DNA of 64,000 bases, from the NCBI RefSeq assembly GCF_023195515.1, contig NZ_JALPKR020000002.1, forward strand, positions 2,705,001-2,769,000. Reading direction: 5' to 3'. The notes under the pieces were generated by a model that was given only the letters and a program-made list of their open reading frames with translations, did no database searches and was not told where the DNA came from. Shown in pieces: positions 53,158 to 62,085 of the stretch. The translations under genes and the position numbers were made by a program. Position 1 is the first letter of the stretch; each line of letters opens with the position of its first letter. The stretch comes from Variovorax sp. S12S4 (lineage in GTDB: Bacteria; Pseudomonadota; Gammaproteobacteria; Burkholderiales; Burkholderiaceae_C).

Positions 53158-53760
53158 ATGATCCAGCAGTCGATTGAGATCCGCAGTGCCACGTCCGACG
53201 AGATTCCGCGCGCCGTTGCTGCGATCGTGGCGGCATTCCTCACCGATCCGCCTGCGCGGTTCGCGTGGCCTTCGGTGCACGACTATCTCTTGGCCATGCC
53301 CGTGGCCACAGGCGAGTTCGCAGGCAGCAGTTTCCAGCACGGCACGGCCTATGTGTCCGTGGACTTCTGCGGCGCCGCGCTCTGGCTGCCTCCCGGCGTG
53401 GCGCCGAACGGCCAGGCTCTCGACAAAGTGTTCCGCGACACGGCAAAGCCCGAGCACATGGACGACCTGCTGGCCACCTTCGAGAAGATGGAAAAGTCGC
53501 ATCCTCGAGAAGCTCATTGGTACTTGCCCCAGATCGGCGTCGAGCCGAACGCCCAGGGCAAAGGCATTGGGGCGGCGTTGATGCGCCACGCTCTCGCCCG
53601 TTGCGATGAGGAGCGATCGCTGGCATACCTCGAGGCGTCGAAGACGCAGAACATTCCGTTCTACCAGCACCACGGCTTCGAGGTGATAGGCCAGATCCAG
53701 GTGGGTTCGGCCCCGCTCGTCACGCCCATGCTCCGCAAGCCCCGCCGGCCAGAAGCCTGA
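53158..53760 (+). CDS. GNAT-family N-acetyltransferase
   Basis: A 200-residue acetyl-CoA-dependent transferase. The start at 53158 follows a strong AGGAGG site. The acetyl-CoA-binding loop is VEPNAQGKGIGAALMRHAL, preceded by HWYLPQIGV and followed by YLEASKTQNIPFYQHHGFEV, typical of the RimI-like fold. Insertions around residues 50-90 resemble the plant and fungal-type GNATs that acylate small amines, but the substrate is unknown. Last gene of the accessory stretch. Confidence 0.92.
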   Translation: MIQQSIEIRSATSDEIPRAVAAIVAAFLTDPPARFAWPSVHDYLLAMPVATGEFAGSSFQHGTAYVSVDFCGAALWLPPGVAPNGQALDKVFRDTAKPEHMDDLLATFEKMEKSHPREAHWYLPQIGVEPNAQGKGIGAALMRHALARCDEERSLAYLEASKTQNIPFYQHHGFEVIGQIQVGSAPLVTPMLRKPRRPEA

Positions 53761-53926
53761 CCCCGCGGAACTGGACGGCTTCCTGCGGTCCCGGACGCAA
53801 GGCAGATGCGCCACTGACGCTCGTGCTGGCCGTCACAGGCGACCTTGTCTCATACATTAGTGGTAACGAACCACAGACTCGGCCGATGCATCGCGACTCC
53901 ACCCCCCGCGCAGGAACCATCAGCAG

Positions 53927-55864
53927 ATGGCCTGGTGGGCCGTGGCGCTGTGGCTGGCCTTGCCATGTGCGAGCGCCATGCAGCCGCCAGTTGCGGATGC
54001 GGCAGCGGGGCAGCCCGATGGCGCTGTCCACATCACGCGGGCCGAGTTGCTGTCCATCACGGGTACGGGTTATTCGGCCCCGCCGCGACGCATCGAGGAA
54101 GCCAGGCTGCCGGTCGACGGATGGCTGGAAGTCAGCCTGCCGCACACGGCCGAGCGCGAACTGGTTCCCACGTCGTCAGGCGGTGTGAACACCATCACCG
54201 ATTGGTACCGCATCGAGCTGGCCGGCTTGGCGCCATCGGCAGCACAGCCGCGCCTTCTCTACCTGCCGCGTTGGAAGACCCTGGGCCGCATTGCGGTGTA
54301 CGGCGACGGCGTGCTGCTCTACCAATCGCAAGGCAGCGCCGTGCACAACGGCTACAACCAACCCTTGCTTGTGCCGCTGAACGCGGCGGCCAACACGCCT
54401 CCTCCGCGCTCGGTGCTGATTCGCATCGATCGCCTGCGCAGCAGCGGCAGCGGAGTTTCGACGGTCTGGGTGGGTGACCAGCACTCGCTCGGCTGGCGCT
54501 ACCAGGTGCGCCAGTTGCTGCAAGTGCAGTTGCCGTTCATGGGCAGTGCCGCATTCCTGGCGGTGGGCGCGTTCGCGTTTGCGGTGTGGCTGGGCCGAAG
54601 GCGCGAATTGCTCTACCTGCTGTTCTTTGCCATCTCGGCACTGGCCTATTTGCGCACGCTCCACTATTTTGTGAGCGGCGACTACCTGCCGATTTCGGAC
54701 GAATGGTTCGAATGGATCACCGTTGTCTCGCTGCTCTGGCTGATCATCCTCATCCACCTGTTCTTGCAGCGCTTGCATCAGCAGCCCTCGGCCTGGCTGA
54801 CCCGCTTGTCTGTCGCCCTGGCGCTGGCCTGCAGTGTCGCGACCCTGCCGCATGCATCCGAGGCGATGCCGAGTCTCTATCTGTTCACGCCGCTGCTCAA
54901 CCTGGCGGTGCTGCCCGTTGCGGTACTGATCTTTGCCGTGAACCTGCGCAAGGCATTGCGTGCGAAGCTGCCCGAGGGGCGCCTGGTGGCCGGCTGGGCG
55001 GTGGCGGCCGTCGCGTTCACCTCGTATGACGGGCTGCTGCAAAACAACCTGGTCAGCCCTGAGAGCGTGTACACCTCCCCCTACGCCATCATCAGCCTGT
55101 TCTTCATCTTCTCGTACATCATGTTCCAGCGGTACACGGGCGCGTTTGCCGAAGTGGCCCGGTTGAACAAGGGGTTGGCGCAACGCCTGCAGGCGCGCGA
55201 AACCGAGCTGGAGCAAAGCTACCAGCGGCTGCGCGTGGTCGAGAACGAGCAAATGCTCGGCGCCGAGCGCCGGCGCCTGATGCAGGACATGCATGACGGG
55301 TTGGGGTCTTCGCTGATCAGCGCCATTCGCTCGGTCGAACAAGGCGCCATGACCGACAGCGAGATCTCCGGCGTGCTCAAGGGCTGCATGGACGACCTGA
55401 AGCTGGCCATCGATTCGATGGAGAGCGTGGATGCCGATCTGTTGCTGTTGCTGGCCACCTTGCGCTTTCGCCTGGCACCACGCATAGAGAGCGCCGGCCT
55501 CGCGCTGCGCTGGGAAGTGCAGTCGGTGCCCGCGCTGTCGTGGCTGAATCCCGGCAGCGCACTGCACATCTTGCGCATCATGCAGGAGTGCGTGGCCAAC
55601 GTGCTGCGCCACACCCGGGCCACCACCATCCGCTTCAGCACCGCAACGGACGGGCAGGGCGTATGCGTGGTGATCGAAGACAACGGCGAGGGCTTTGCCG
55701 TGGAGGAGGCGCTGCATCGACGAGGCCGGGGACTGCGCAACCAGCAGCGGCGCGCAACGGCCATCGGCGGCACCGTCAACTGGGAATCCGGCAGCGCCGG
55801 AACGCGCTTCACGCTCTGGTTGCCGCTTGAACAGGTCGCCGGCACCGAATTCGTTCCCCAGTGA
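53927..55864 (+). CDS. 7TMR-DISM-type sensor histidine kinase (NarX/DesK class)
   Basis: A 645-residue membrane sensor. A signal-like N-terminus leads into a periplasmic jelly-roll domain (about residues 30-195), seven membrane spans (about 200-410), a coiled coil (EVARLNKGLAQRLQARETELEQ) and a HisKA_3 domain with phospho-acceptor His456 in MQDMHDGLGSSL. The ATPase has NVLRHTRATTIRF, EDNGEGF and GRGLRNQQRRATAIGG. A cognate LuxR-type response regulator should follow but an AraC gene comes instead. Start MAWWAVALW at 53927 has no strong ribosome site, so an earlier start is possible. Confidence 0.9.
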   Translation: MAWWAVALWLALPCASAMQPPVADAAAGQPDGAVHITRAELLSITGTGYSAPPRRIEEARLPVDGWLEVSLPHTAERELVPTSSGGVNTITDWYRIELAGLAPSAAQPRLLYLPRWKTLGRIAVYGDGVLLYQSQGSAVHNGYNQPLLVPLNAAANTPPPRSVLIRIDRLRSSGSGVSTVWVGDQHSLGWRYQVRQLLQVQLPFMGSAAFLAVGAFAFAVWLGRRRELLYLLFFAISALAYLRTLHYFVSGDYLPISDEWFEWITVVSLLWLIILIHLFLQRLHQQPSAWLTRLSVALALACSVATLPHASEAMPSLYLFTPLLNLAVLPVAVLIFAVNLRKALRAKLPEGRLVAGWAVAAVAFTSYDGLLQNNLVSPESVYTSPYAIISLFFIFSYIMFQRYTGAFAEVARLNKGLAQRLQARETELEQSYQRLRVVENEQMLGAERRRLMQDMHDGLGSSLISAIRSVEQGAMTDSEISGVLKGCMDDLKLAIDSMESVDADLLLLLATLRFRLAPRIESAGLALRWEVQSVPALSWLNPGSALHILRIMQECVANVLRHTRATTIRFSTATDGQGVCVVIEDNGEGFAVEEALHRRGRGLRNQQRRATAIGGTVNWESGSAGTRFTLWLPLEQVAGTEFVPQ

Positions 55865-55959
55865 TGCACCCGCCGCCCGCATATTCGAGCAGCCCAACTG
55901 GCTACCATGCGGTTTCTCCCAGCCGACAATCGTCCCATGACCCTGCGCATCGTTCCCAA

Positions 55960-56877
55960 ATGCTGAGTGCTCCTGGTATCGGCTGCCACTTCGGACAACG
56001 GCTCGCATCGCAGTACGGCATCGACGCGGTTCAGTCCTTCGTGAGCAGGTCGCGCCGCGGCTGCGAACTGGGCATTGCGCGCATGCGCTATGAGCTGCCG
56101 CATCTCTTCGTGCTCGCGCCGCTGCCCACCGAAGACGCGTTCTTGCTCAGCGTGGAGATCAATCCGGGCGGCAGCCGGCGCATCATCCGCGACGGCAACA
56201 GCCGGCAACTGGGCCTGCAGCAAGAGGGCGCTTTTCACATTGCCGATCTTTCGCGGCGCATCTCGGCCTACGTGAGCAGTCCGTTCCATTCGGTGTTCTT
56301 CCACCTGCCGCGCACAACCATCGATGCGTTCACCGAAGAAATGGAAATGCCGCGTGTCGACCGGCTGGGCTGCCCCGCCGGCACGCTCGATCCGGTGGTC
56401 GCCCATCTGGGGCGCGCCATGCTGCCGGTGCTGATGCATCCGCAGGATGCGAGCCGGCTGTTCGTGGAACACCTGGCGCTGGCGCTGAAGGCGCACGTGG
56501 TGCATGCCTATGGCGGCGTAGCCGGGCCGGCGCCCGTGCAAGGCCGTGGCCTCGCGCCTTGGCAGGAGCGCCGCGCCAAGGCGTTTCTCATGGAGCACCT
56601 TGCCGGGGACGTGTCGCTGGGCGACGCCGCGCGCGAATGTGCGCTGTCGCGCAGCCACTTCAGCAAGGCCTTCAAGCAGACGACGGGGCAGACGCCGCAT
56701 GCATGGCTTGTAGCGCAGCGCGTGCAAGCGGCGCGCCGCCTGCTGGGGCAGCCGCATCTTCCGATCGCGGAGATTGCCACCGCCTGCGGCTTTTCCGACC
56801 AGAGCCATCTGACGCGGGTGTTCACCGCGCACATGGGCACGTCTCCCGCGCGCTGGCGGCGCCTGAACGCGGGCTGA
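55960..56877 (+). CDS. AraC-family transcriptional regulator
   Basis: A 305-residue regulator with an N-terminal sensing region (GCHFGQRLASQYGIDAVQSF) and C-terminal paired helix-turn-helices: GDVSLGDAARECALSRSHFSKAFKQTTGQTPHAWL and LPIAEIATACGFSDQSHLTRVFTAHMG. The ATG at 55960 is a judgement; reading is open in frame back to 55861. It follows the kinase on the same strand and may share its transcript. No target gene is obvious: the next gene is a convergent LysR. Confidence 0.88.
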   Translation: MLSAPGIGCHFGQRLASQYGIDAVQSFVSRSRRGCELGIARMRYELPHLFVLAPLPTEDAFLLSVEINPGGSRRIIRDGNSRQLGLQQEGAFHIADLSRRISAYVSSPFHSVFFHLPRTTIDAFTEEMEMPRVDRLGCPAGTLDPVVAHLGRAMLPVLMHPQDASRLFVEHLALALKAHVVHAYGGVAGPAPVQGRGLAPWQERRAKAFLMEHLAGDVSLGDAARECALSRSHFSKAFKQTTGQTPHAWLVAQRVQAARRLLGQPHLPIAEIATACGFSDQSHLTRVFTAHMGTSPARWRRLNAG

Positions 56878-56910
56878 TTCGGGCGCCAATTCGCGCACTG
56901 TGCTGACGGT

Positions 56911-57819
56911 TCAGAGCGACCTCGGCAGCAGCGCCGGAACCAGTTGCCGGTTCAGCTGCTTAACCCACCACTGAAGCGCCTTTCCCTTGGCGCCGGTCTT
57001 CCATGCAAGCCAGAATGCCTCGGGGGCGCGCGGCTCTTCGGTTTGCAGCTCGATGAGCGTGCCGCGCTTCAGTTCGCCCTCGATGCAGGCCCTCGGCAAG
57101 AATCCGTGCCCCAGGCCCGCGGCCTGGCAGGCGATCTTCGCGGCCATGCTCGGCACCGCCACGCGGTGCTGGCCGGCAAGCAGCCCCACGGTGCGGTCGG
57201 AGAGGGTGCGCGCACTGTCGCTCACCACGATGGCGTTGTGTTCCAGCAGGTCGCCGCGATGCAGCGGCCGCTCGAGCCGGGTCAGCGGATGCGTGGGCGC
57301 CACGCAGAACGCGAACTCGAGGCTGCCCACCATCACCGCCTGGTAGCCCCCGCCGGCCGGCCCCTCGCCTGCGGCAATGACGATGTCGGCGCGCCCTTCG
57401 CGCAATGCCTCCCACGTGCCGGTGAGCGCTTCGCACCCGATGCGCAGCCGCGTGCCGCAGCGCAGCGCCTCGAACGCGCGGATGTCGTCGATCAATGCTT
57501 GCGTGGGAATCAGCGAGTCGTGCACCAGCCGCAGTTCCGATTCGAACCCGGTGGCGATCTGCCGCATGCGCGATTCGAGATCGCCCGCGGCGCCGAGCAG
57601 CCAGCGGCCTTCCTTCAACATTTCTTCGCCGGCCGCGGTGAGTGTCACGCGCGGCCCGTTGCGCACGAACAGCAGCATGCCCAGCTGCTCCTCGAGCTTG
57701 CCCACGGCGTAGGAGATGGTCGAGGGCACCTTGTTCAGGCGCGTGCCCGCGGCGGCGAACGAGCCGTGGCGCGCAATGGCGTCCACCAGTTCGATGGCTT
57801 CGAGGCTGAGCTTGAGCAC
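56911..57819 (-). CDS. LysR-family transcriptional regulator of the pirin cluster
   Basis: A 302-residue LysR protein. The winged helix is IELVDAIARHGSFAAAGTRLNKVPSTISYAVGKLEE and the effector domain contains ELRLVHDSLIPTQALIDDIRAF. It diverges from the pirin gene with a 166-bp gap that includes AT-rich sequence with AATTGAATCATCGAAAAATTCGA-like inverted elements near 57835-57860. Control of the pirin-to-hydrolase cluster is inferred from this arrangement, which is standard for LysR genes. Confidence 0.92.
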   Translation of the reverse strand: MLKLSLEAIELVDAIARHGSFAAAGTRLNKVPSTISYAVGKLEEQLGMLLFVRNGPRVTLTAAGEEMLKEGRWLLGAAGDLESRMRQIATGFESELRLVHDSLIPTQALIDDIRAFEALRCGTRLRIGCEALTGTWEALREGRADIVIAAGEGPAGGGYQAVMVGSLEFAFCVAPTHPLTRLERPLHRGDLLEHNAIVVSDSARTLSDRTVGLLAGQHRVAVPSMAAKIACQAAGLGHGFLPRACIEGELKRGTLIELQTEEPRAPEAFWLAWKTGAKGKALQWWVKQLNRQLVPALLPRSL

Positions 57820-57985
57820 GGCAGGTCCTTCAAGAATTGAATCATCGAAAAATTCGATTATTGACGGCTAAAAGTTTCGTCAACAGGCCTTGGTGAAAGA
57901 AAGATGATTCAGCCATGCCTCGGAGATTCTTCTCCGAAGCGATTGTGAATCACATCGAACCAAACAACCACCAAGGACCTCAATC

Positions 57986-58705
57986 ATGTTGGAAATTCGC
58001 AGCGCCAATGACCGCGGACTTGCAGACTTCGGCTGGCTCAACTCCCGCCACACCTTTTCTTTCGGCCACTACCACGACCCGGAACAAGAGGGCTTCTCGG
58101 ACCTGCTGGTGATCAACGACGACCGCGTGCATCCCGGCCGCGGCTTCGGCACCCACCCGCACCGCGACATGGAAATCTTCTCGTACGTGCTCGACGGCGC
58201 GCTCGAGCACAAGGACTCGATGGGCACCGGCTCCGTCATCCGCCCCGGCGACGTGCAGATGATGAGCGCCGGTACCGGCGTGCGCCACAGCGAGTTCAAT
58301 TCGTCCGCCACCGATCCGCTGCACTTCCTGCAGATCTGGATCGTGCCCAACGCCAAGGGCGTTGCACCGCGCTATCAGCAAGTGCACTTCGCGCCTGAGG
58401 AAAAGCGCGGCCGGCTGCGGCTGATCGTCTCGCCCGAAGGCACCGACGGCTCGCTTGCCGTGCACCAGGACGCCCGCGTCTACGCCGGCCTGTTCGACGG
58501 CGATGAAGCCGCCTCGCTCACGCTCGGCCCCGATCGCCATGCCTATGTGCATGTGGCGCGCGGCAGCGTGGAAGTCAACGGCCAGCGGCTGGGGGAGGGC
58601 GACGGTGCGCGGGTGCGCGGCGAAGAGCGGCTCGACCTGGCGCGCGGCCAGGGCGCAGAGGTGCTGGTGTTCGACCTGCGCCCGAAAGAGTTGCCTTCTT
58701 TCTGA
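57986..58705 (+). CDS. Pirin-family protein (YhhW/quercetinase-like)
   Basis: A 239-residue bicupin. The N-terminal cupin carries the metal ligands: two His in GFGTHPHRDMEIFSYVLDG and His/Glu in SAGTGVRHSEFNSS. HTFSFGHYHDPEQEGFSDLLVIND is the pirin signature. E. coli YhhW and human pirin oxidise quercetin in vitro, though the in vivo role is unclear. It is the first gene of a co-directional cluster and starts opposite a LysR gene. Confidence 0.94.
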   Translation: MLEIRSANDRGLADFGWLNSRHTFSFGHYHDPEQEGFSDLLVINDDRVHPGRGFGTHPHRDMEIFSYVLDGALEHKDSMGTGSVIRPGDVQMMSAGTGVRHSEFNSSATDPLHFLQIWIVPNAKGVAPRYQQVHFAPEEKRGRLRLIVSPEGTDGSLAVHQDARVYAGLFDGDEAASLTLGPDRHAYVHVARGSVEVNGQRLGEGDGARVRGEERLDLARGQGAEVLVFDLRPKELPSF

Positions 58706-58844
58706 CATTGCACATGCGCCCGTGGCCGGCGCGGACGGCAAATGTCCAAACGGCCTCACTAATCGACAAGACAGGCATCGGCGCCGAAACGACGATGCAT
58801 GGCAACACAAGACCCAATTTTTTCACCAACTCACGGAGAGTCCC

Positions 58845-59498
58845 ATGTCCATCAAAGCCACCCCTACCGCCGGTTCCAAGCTGCTCAACCCCGCCGACCA
58901 CACGCTGGTCATGATCGACTTCCAGTCGCAGATGGCATTTGCCACGCACTCGATCGATGCGGTCAACCTGCGCAACAACGCCGCCCTGGTCGCCAACGCG
59001 GCCGCCGGCTTCGGCGTGCCGACCATCCTCACGACCGTGGCCGAGAAGAGTTTCTCGGGCCCGATGTTCAGCGAGATCACCGATGCCTTCCCGGGCCAGA
59101 AAATGCTCGACCGCACCTCGATGAACACCTGGGAAGACGCCGCGGTGATCGACCGCGTGAACGAGATCGGCAAGAAGCGCATCGTGCTGTCGGGCCTGTG
59201 GACCGGCGTGTGCATCGTGGGCCCGGCGCTGTCGGCCATCGACCAGGGCTTTGAGGTGTTCGTGATTGCCGACGCTTGCGGCGATGTGTCCACCGAAGCG
59301 CACAACCGCGCCATGGATCGCATGGTGCAGGCCGGAGCGCAGCCGATGACCTCGCTGCAATACCTGCTCGAGCTGCAGCGCGACTGGGCCCGCACCGACA
59401 CCTACGAGATGACCACCGGCATCGCGAAGAAGTTCGGCGGCGCCTACGGCCTGGGCGTGACCTACGCCAAGACCATGTTCGGCGCCCACGAAGGCTGA
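58845..59498 (+). CDS. Isochorismatase-family hydrolase (YcaC-like)
   Basis: A 217-residue cysteine hydrolase. The catalytic triad is visible as Asp in LVMIDFQSQMAF, Lys in TTVAEKSFSGPMF and Cys in LSGLWTGVCIVG. The C-terminal DTYEMTTGIAKKFGGAYGLG is typical of the YcaC-like branch, whose substrates are unknown. The ATG at 58845 follows GGAGAG. It lies 139 bp after the pirin gene, the same order as in other bacterial pirin clusters (recollection). Confidence 0.92.
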   Translation: MSIKATPTAGSKLLNPADHTLVMIDFQSQMAFATHSIDAVNLRNNAALVANAAAGFGVPTILTTVAEKSFSGPMFSEITDAFPGQKMLDRTSMNTWEDAAVIDRVNEIGKKRIVLSGLWTGVCIVGPALSAIDQGFEVFVIADACGDVSTEAHNRAMDRMVQAGAQPMTSLQYLLELQRDWARTDTYEMTTGIAKKFGGAYGLGVTYAKTMFGAHEG

Positions 59499-59514
59499 TG
59501 GCCAGGTGAACGGA

Positions 59515-59793
59515 ATGAAGCCCTACGTCCTGTCGCTCGCGCTCGGCCTGCTGGTCGGTGTGATCTACGCACTGTTCCAGGTGCGCTCGCCGGCCCCGCC
59601 GGTCATTGCCCTCGTGGGGCTGCTCGGCATCTTGCTCGGCGAGCAGATCCCGCCGCTCATCAAGAGCGTGATCAAGCCTGATGCCGTGGCCACCTCGTGG
59701 CTGCGGCACCAGGTCAAGCCGCATGTGTTCGGCGAACTGCCGCAATGCGCCAAGGCCGAAGCCGGCACCGCAGCCGGAAAGAAGGACGCCTGA
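59515..59793 (+). CDS. XapX-domain small membrane protein
   Basis: A 92-residue protein with two membrane helices (PYVLSLALGLLVGVIYALF and PPVIALVGLLGILLGEQIPP) joined by the VRSPAP turn, which is the XapX signature, plus a charged Lys-rich tail with one Cys. Function unknown. The ATG at 59515 is preferred to GTG 59506. The next gene starts 2 bp after its stop, so they are coupled. XapX proteins often stand next to isochorismatase-like or amidohydrolase genes. Confidence 0.88.
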   Translation: MKPYVLSLALGLLVGVIYALFQVRSPAPPVIALVGLLGILLGEQIPPLIKSVIKPDAVATSWLRHQVKPHVFGELPQCAKAEAGTAAGKKDA

Positions 59794-59794
59794 C

Positions 59795-61684
59795 ATGGCC
59801 GGCACCACCGCCCCCCAATTGATCCTGCACAACGGCCGCTTCACCACGCTGGACCGCGCCAACCCCGTGGCCGATGCCGTCGCCATTGCGGACGGCCGCT
59901 TTACCCGCGTAGGCCGCGCGCAAGACATCCTGCCGCTGGCGGACGGCGGCACCCGGGTCATCGACCTGCAGGGCAGGCGCGTGCTGCCGGGCCTCATCGA
60001 CAACCACCTGCACATCATTCGCGGCGGGCTCAACTTCAACCTCGAGCTGCGCTGGGACGGCGTGCGCAGCCTGGCCGACGCCATGGCGATGCTGAAGCGT
60101 CAGGTCGCGATCACGCCGGCGCCGCAATGGGTGCGCGTGGTAGGCGGCTTCACCGAACACCAGTTCGTTGAAAAGCGCCTGCCGACCATCGAAGAGCTCA
60201 ACGCCGTGGCACCCGACACGCCGGTGTTCCTCTTGCACCTGTACGACCGCGCGCTGCTCAACGGCGCGGCGCTGCGCGCGGTGGGCTACACCAGGGACAC
60301 GCCGGCACCGCCCGGCGGAGAAATCGCGCGCGATGCAGCCGGCAACCCGACCGGGCTGTTGCTGGCCAAACCCAACGCGAGCATCCTCTACGCCACGCTG
60401 GCCAAGGGGCCGAAGCTGCCTTTCGAATACCAGCTCAATTCCACGCGCCACTTCATGCGCGAGCTCAACCGCCTTGGCGTGACCGGCGCCATCGACGCAG
60501 GCGGCGGCTTCCAGAATTTCCCAGAGGACTACCAGGTGATCCAGCAGTTGGCCGATGCCGGCCAGCTCACCATTCGCCTGGCCTACAACCTGTTCACGCA
60601 AAAGCCCAAGCAGGAGAAGCAGGACTTCCTCAACTGGACGGCCACCTCGAAATACAAGCAGGGCGACGACTACTTTCGCCACAACGGCGCGGGCGAAATG
60701 CTGGTGTTCTCGGCGGCCGACTTCGAAGACTTTCGCCAGCCGCGGCCCGACATGGCGCCCGAAATGGAGGGTGAGCTCGAAGAAGTGGTGCGCGTGCTGG
60801 TGCAGAACAAGTGGCCGTGGCGCATGCACGCCACCTACGACGAAACCATCGACCGTGCGCTCGACGTTTTCGAGAAGGTCAACCGCGACACCCCGCTCGC
60901 GGGCCTGAACTGGTTCTTCGACCATTGCGAGACCATCTCCGAAAAATCGATCGACCGCATCGCCGCGCTCGGCGGCGGCATTGCCGTGCAGCACCGCATG
61001 GCCTACCAGGGCGAATACTTCGTCGAGCGCTACGGGGCCGGTGCGGCCGAAGCCACGCCGCCGGTGAAGCGCATGCTCGAGAAGGGCGTGAAGGTGTCCG
61101 CGGGCACCGACGCCACGCGCGTTGCCTCGTACAACCCGTGGGTGTCGCTCTCGTGGCTGGTCACCGGCAAGACCGTGGGCGGCATGCAGCTCTACCCGCA
61201 GCGCAACTGCCTGGACCGCGAGGCGGCACTTCGCATGTGGACCGAGAATGTGACCTGGTTCTCGAACGAGGTCGGCAAGAAGGGCCGCATCGAAGCCGGC
61301 ATGCTGGCCGACCTGATGGTGCCCGACCGCGACTTCTTCGCCTGTCCCGAGTCCGAGATTGCCGACACCACGGCGCTCCTGACCATGGTGGGCGGCAAGG
61401 TGGTGTATGCCGCGGGCCCGTTCCAGCCGCACGACGAGGGCGCGCCGCCGCCGGCCATGCCCGACTGGTCGCCTGTGCGCAGCTTCGGCGGCTATGCCGG
61501 CTGGGGCGATGCCGAGGGCGCGCCGCTGCAAAAGGCGATGCGCCGCGCGGCCATGGCCTGTGCCTGCGCCAACAACTGCAGCGTGCACGGCCACCAGCAT
61601 GCAACCGCCTGGAGCAGCAAGCTGCCGATTGCCGACCTGAAGAGCTTCTGGGGTGCGTTGGGCTGCGCCTGCTGGGCGGTGTGA
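59795..61684 (+). CDS. YtcJ-type amidohydrolase with Cys/His-rich C-terminal tail
   Basis: A 629-residue metal-dependent hydrolase of the amidohydrolase-3 (YtcJ) branch. The metal motif is GLIDNHLHIIRGGLNF; the barrel includes FDHCETISEKSIDRIAALGG and AGTDATRVASYNPWVSLSW. After the usual end of the family fold (about residue 560), a tail contains CACANNCSVHGHQH and a final GALGCACWAV: five Cys and three His, suggestive of an added metal site. Substrate unknown; amides, carbamates or lactams are possible. It ends overlapping the DoxX gene start. Confidence 0.9.
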   Translation: MAGTTAPQLILHNGRFTTLDRANPVADAVAIADGRFTRVGRAQDILPLADGGTRVIDLQGRRVLPGLIDNHLHIIRGGLNFNLELRWDGVRSLADAMAMLKRQVAITPAPQWVRVVGGFTEHQFVEKRLPTIEELNAVAPDTPVFLLHLYDRALLNGAALRAVGYTRDTPAPPGGEIARDAAGNPTGLLLAKPNASILYATLAKGPKLPFEYQLNSTRHFMRELNRLGVTGAIDAGGGFQNFPEDYQVIQQLADAGQLTIRLAYNLFTQKPKQEKQDFLNWTATSKYKQGDDYFRHNGAGEMLVFSAADFEDFRQPRPDMAPEMEGELEEVVRVLVQNKWPWRMHATYDETIDRALDVFEKVNRDTPLAGLNWFFDHCETISEKSIDRIAALGGGIAVQHRMAYQGEYFVERYGAGAAEATPPVKRMLEKGVKVSAGTDATRVASYNPWVSLSWLVTGKTVGGMQLYPQRNCLDREAALRMWTENVTWFSNEVGKKGRIEAGMLADLMVPDRDFFACPESEIADTTALLTMVGGKVVYAAGPFQPHDEGAPPPAMPDWSPVRSFGGYAGWGDAEGAPLQKAMRRAAMACACANNCSVHGHQHATAWSSKLPIADLKSFWGALGCACWAV

Positions 61685-62085
61685 TGGCCATGCGCTGGAC
61701 CACTTCACCCGCGGTGCGCTGGGTCGCCTTGCCGCTGCTCTGCGCGGCCTACCTGCAGGGCGGCATCAACAAGGCCATGGACTTCAACGCGGCCATCGCC
61801 GAGATGAACCACTTCGGCCTGTCGCCCGCCGCACCGCTGGCAGTGGCCGTCATCGTGCTGGAGCTGGGCGCCTCGGCGCTCATTCTCACGGGCTTCCTGC
61901 GCTGGCTCGGCGCGCTGGCGCTGGGCGGTTTCACGCTGATGGCGACCTTCGTCGCGCTGCGCTTCTGGGAAATGCCGCAGCCCGAGCGCTTCATGGCCGC
62001 CAATTCATTCTTCGAACACCTGGGCCTGGTCGGCGGCTTTGTGCTCGTGGCCTGGCTCGACCTGAAGGAGCGCACCCATGACTGA
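61684..62085 (+). CDS. DoxX-family membrane protein
   Basis: A 133-residue protein with four membrane helices. It has WVALPLLCAAYLQGGINKAMDF, the DoxX/DoxD-like start in which KAMDF is conserved, followed by ALILTGFLRWLGALALGGFTL. DoxX proteins associate with quinone or thiosulfate:quinone redox enzymes, but most are uncharacterised. The ATG overlaps the amidohydrolase stop, and the next gene begins 8 bp before this one ends, so translation is coupled across all three. Confidence 0.9.
   Translation: MAMRWTTSPAVRWVALPLLCAAYLQGGINKAMDFNAAIAEMNHFGLSPAAPLAVAVIVLELGASALILTGFLRWLGALALGGFTLMATFVALRFWEMPQPERFMAANSFFEHLGLVGGFVLVAWLDLKERTHD

Noticed and set aside
46000..53800. Integron gene-cassette array
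   Set aside because: Small genes separated by a repeat suggested cassettes, but genes lie on both strands, there is no integrase, and the repeats lack paired attC core sites.
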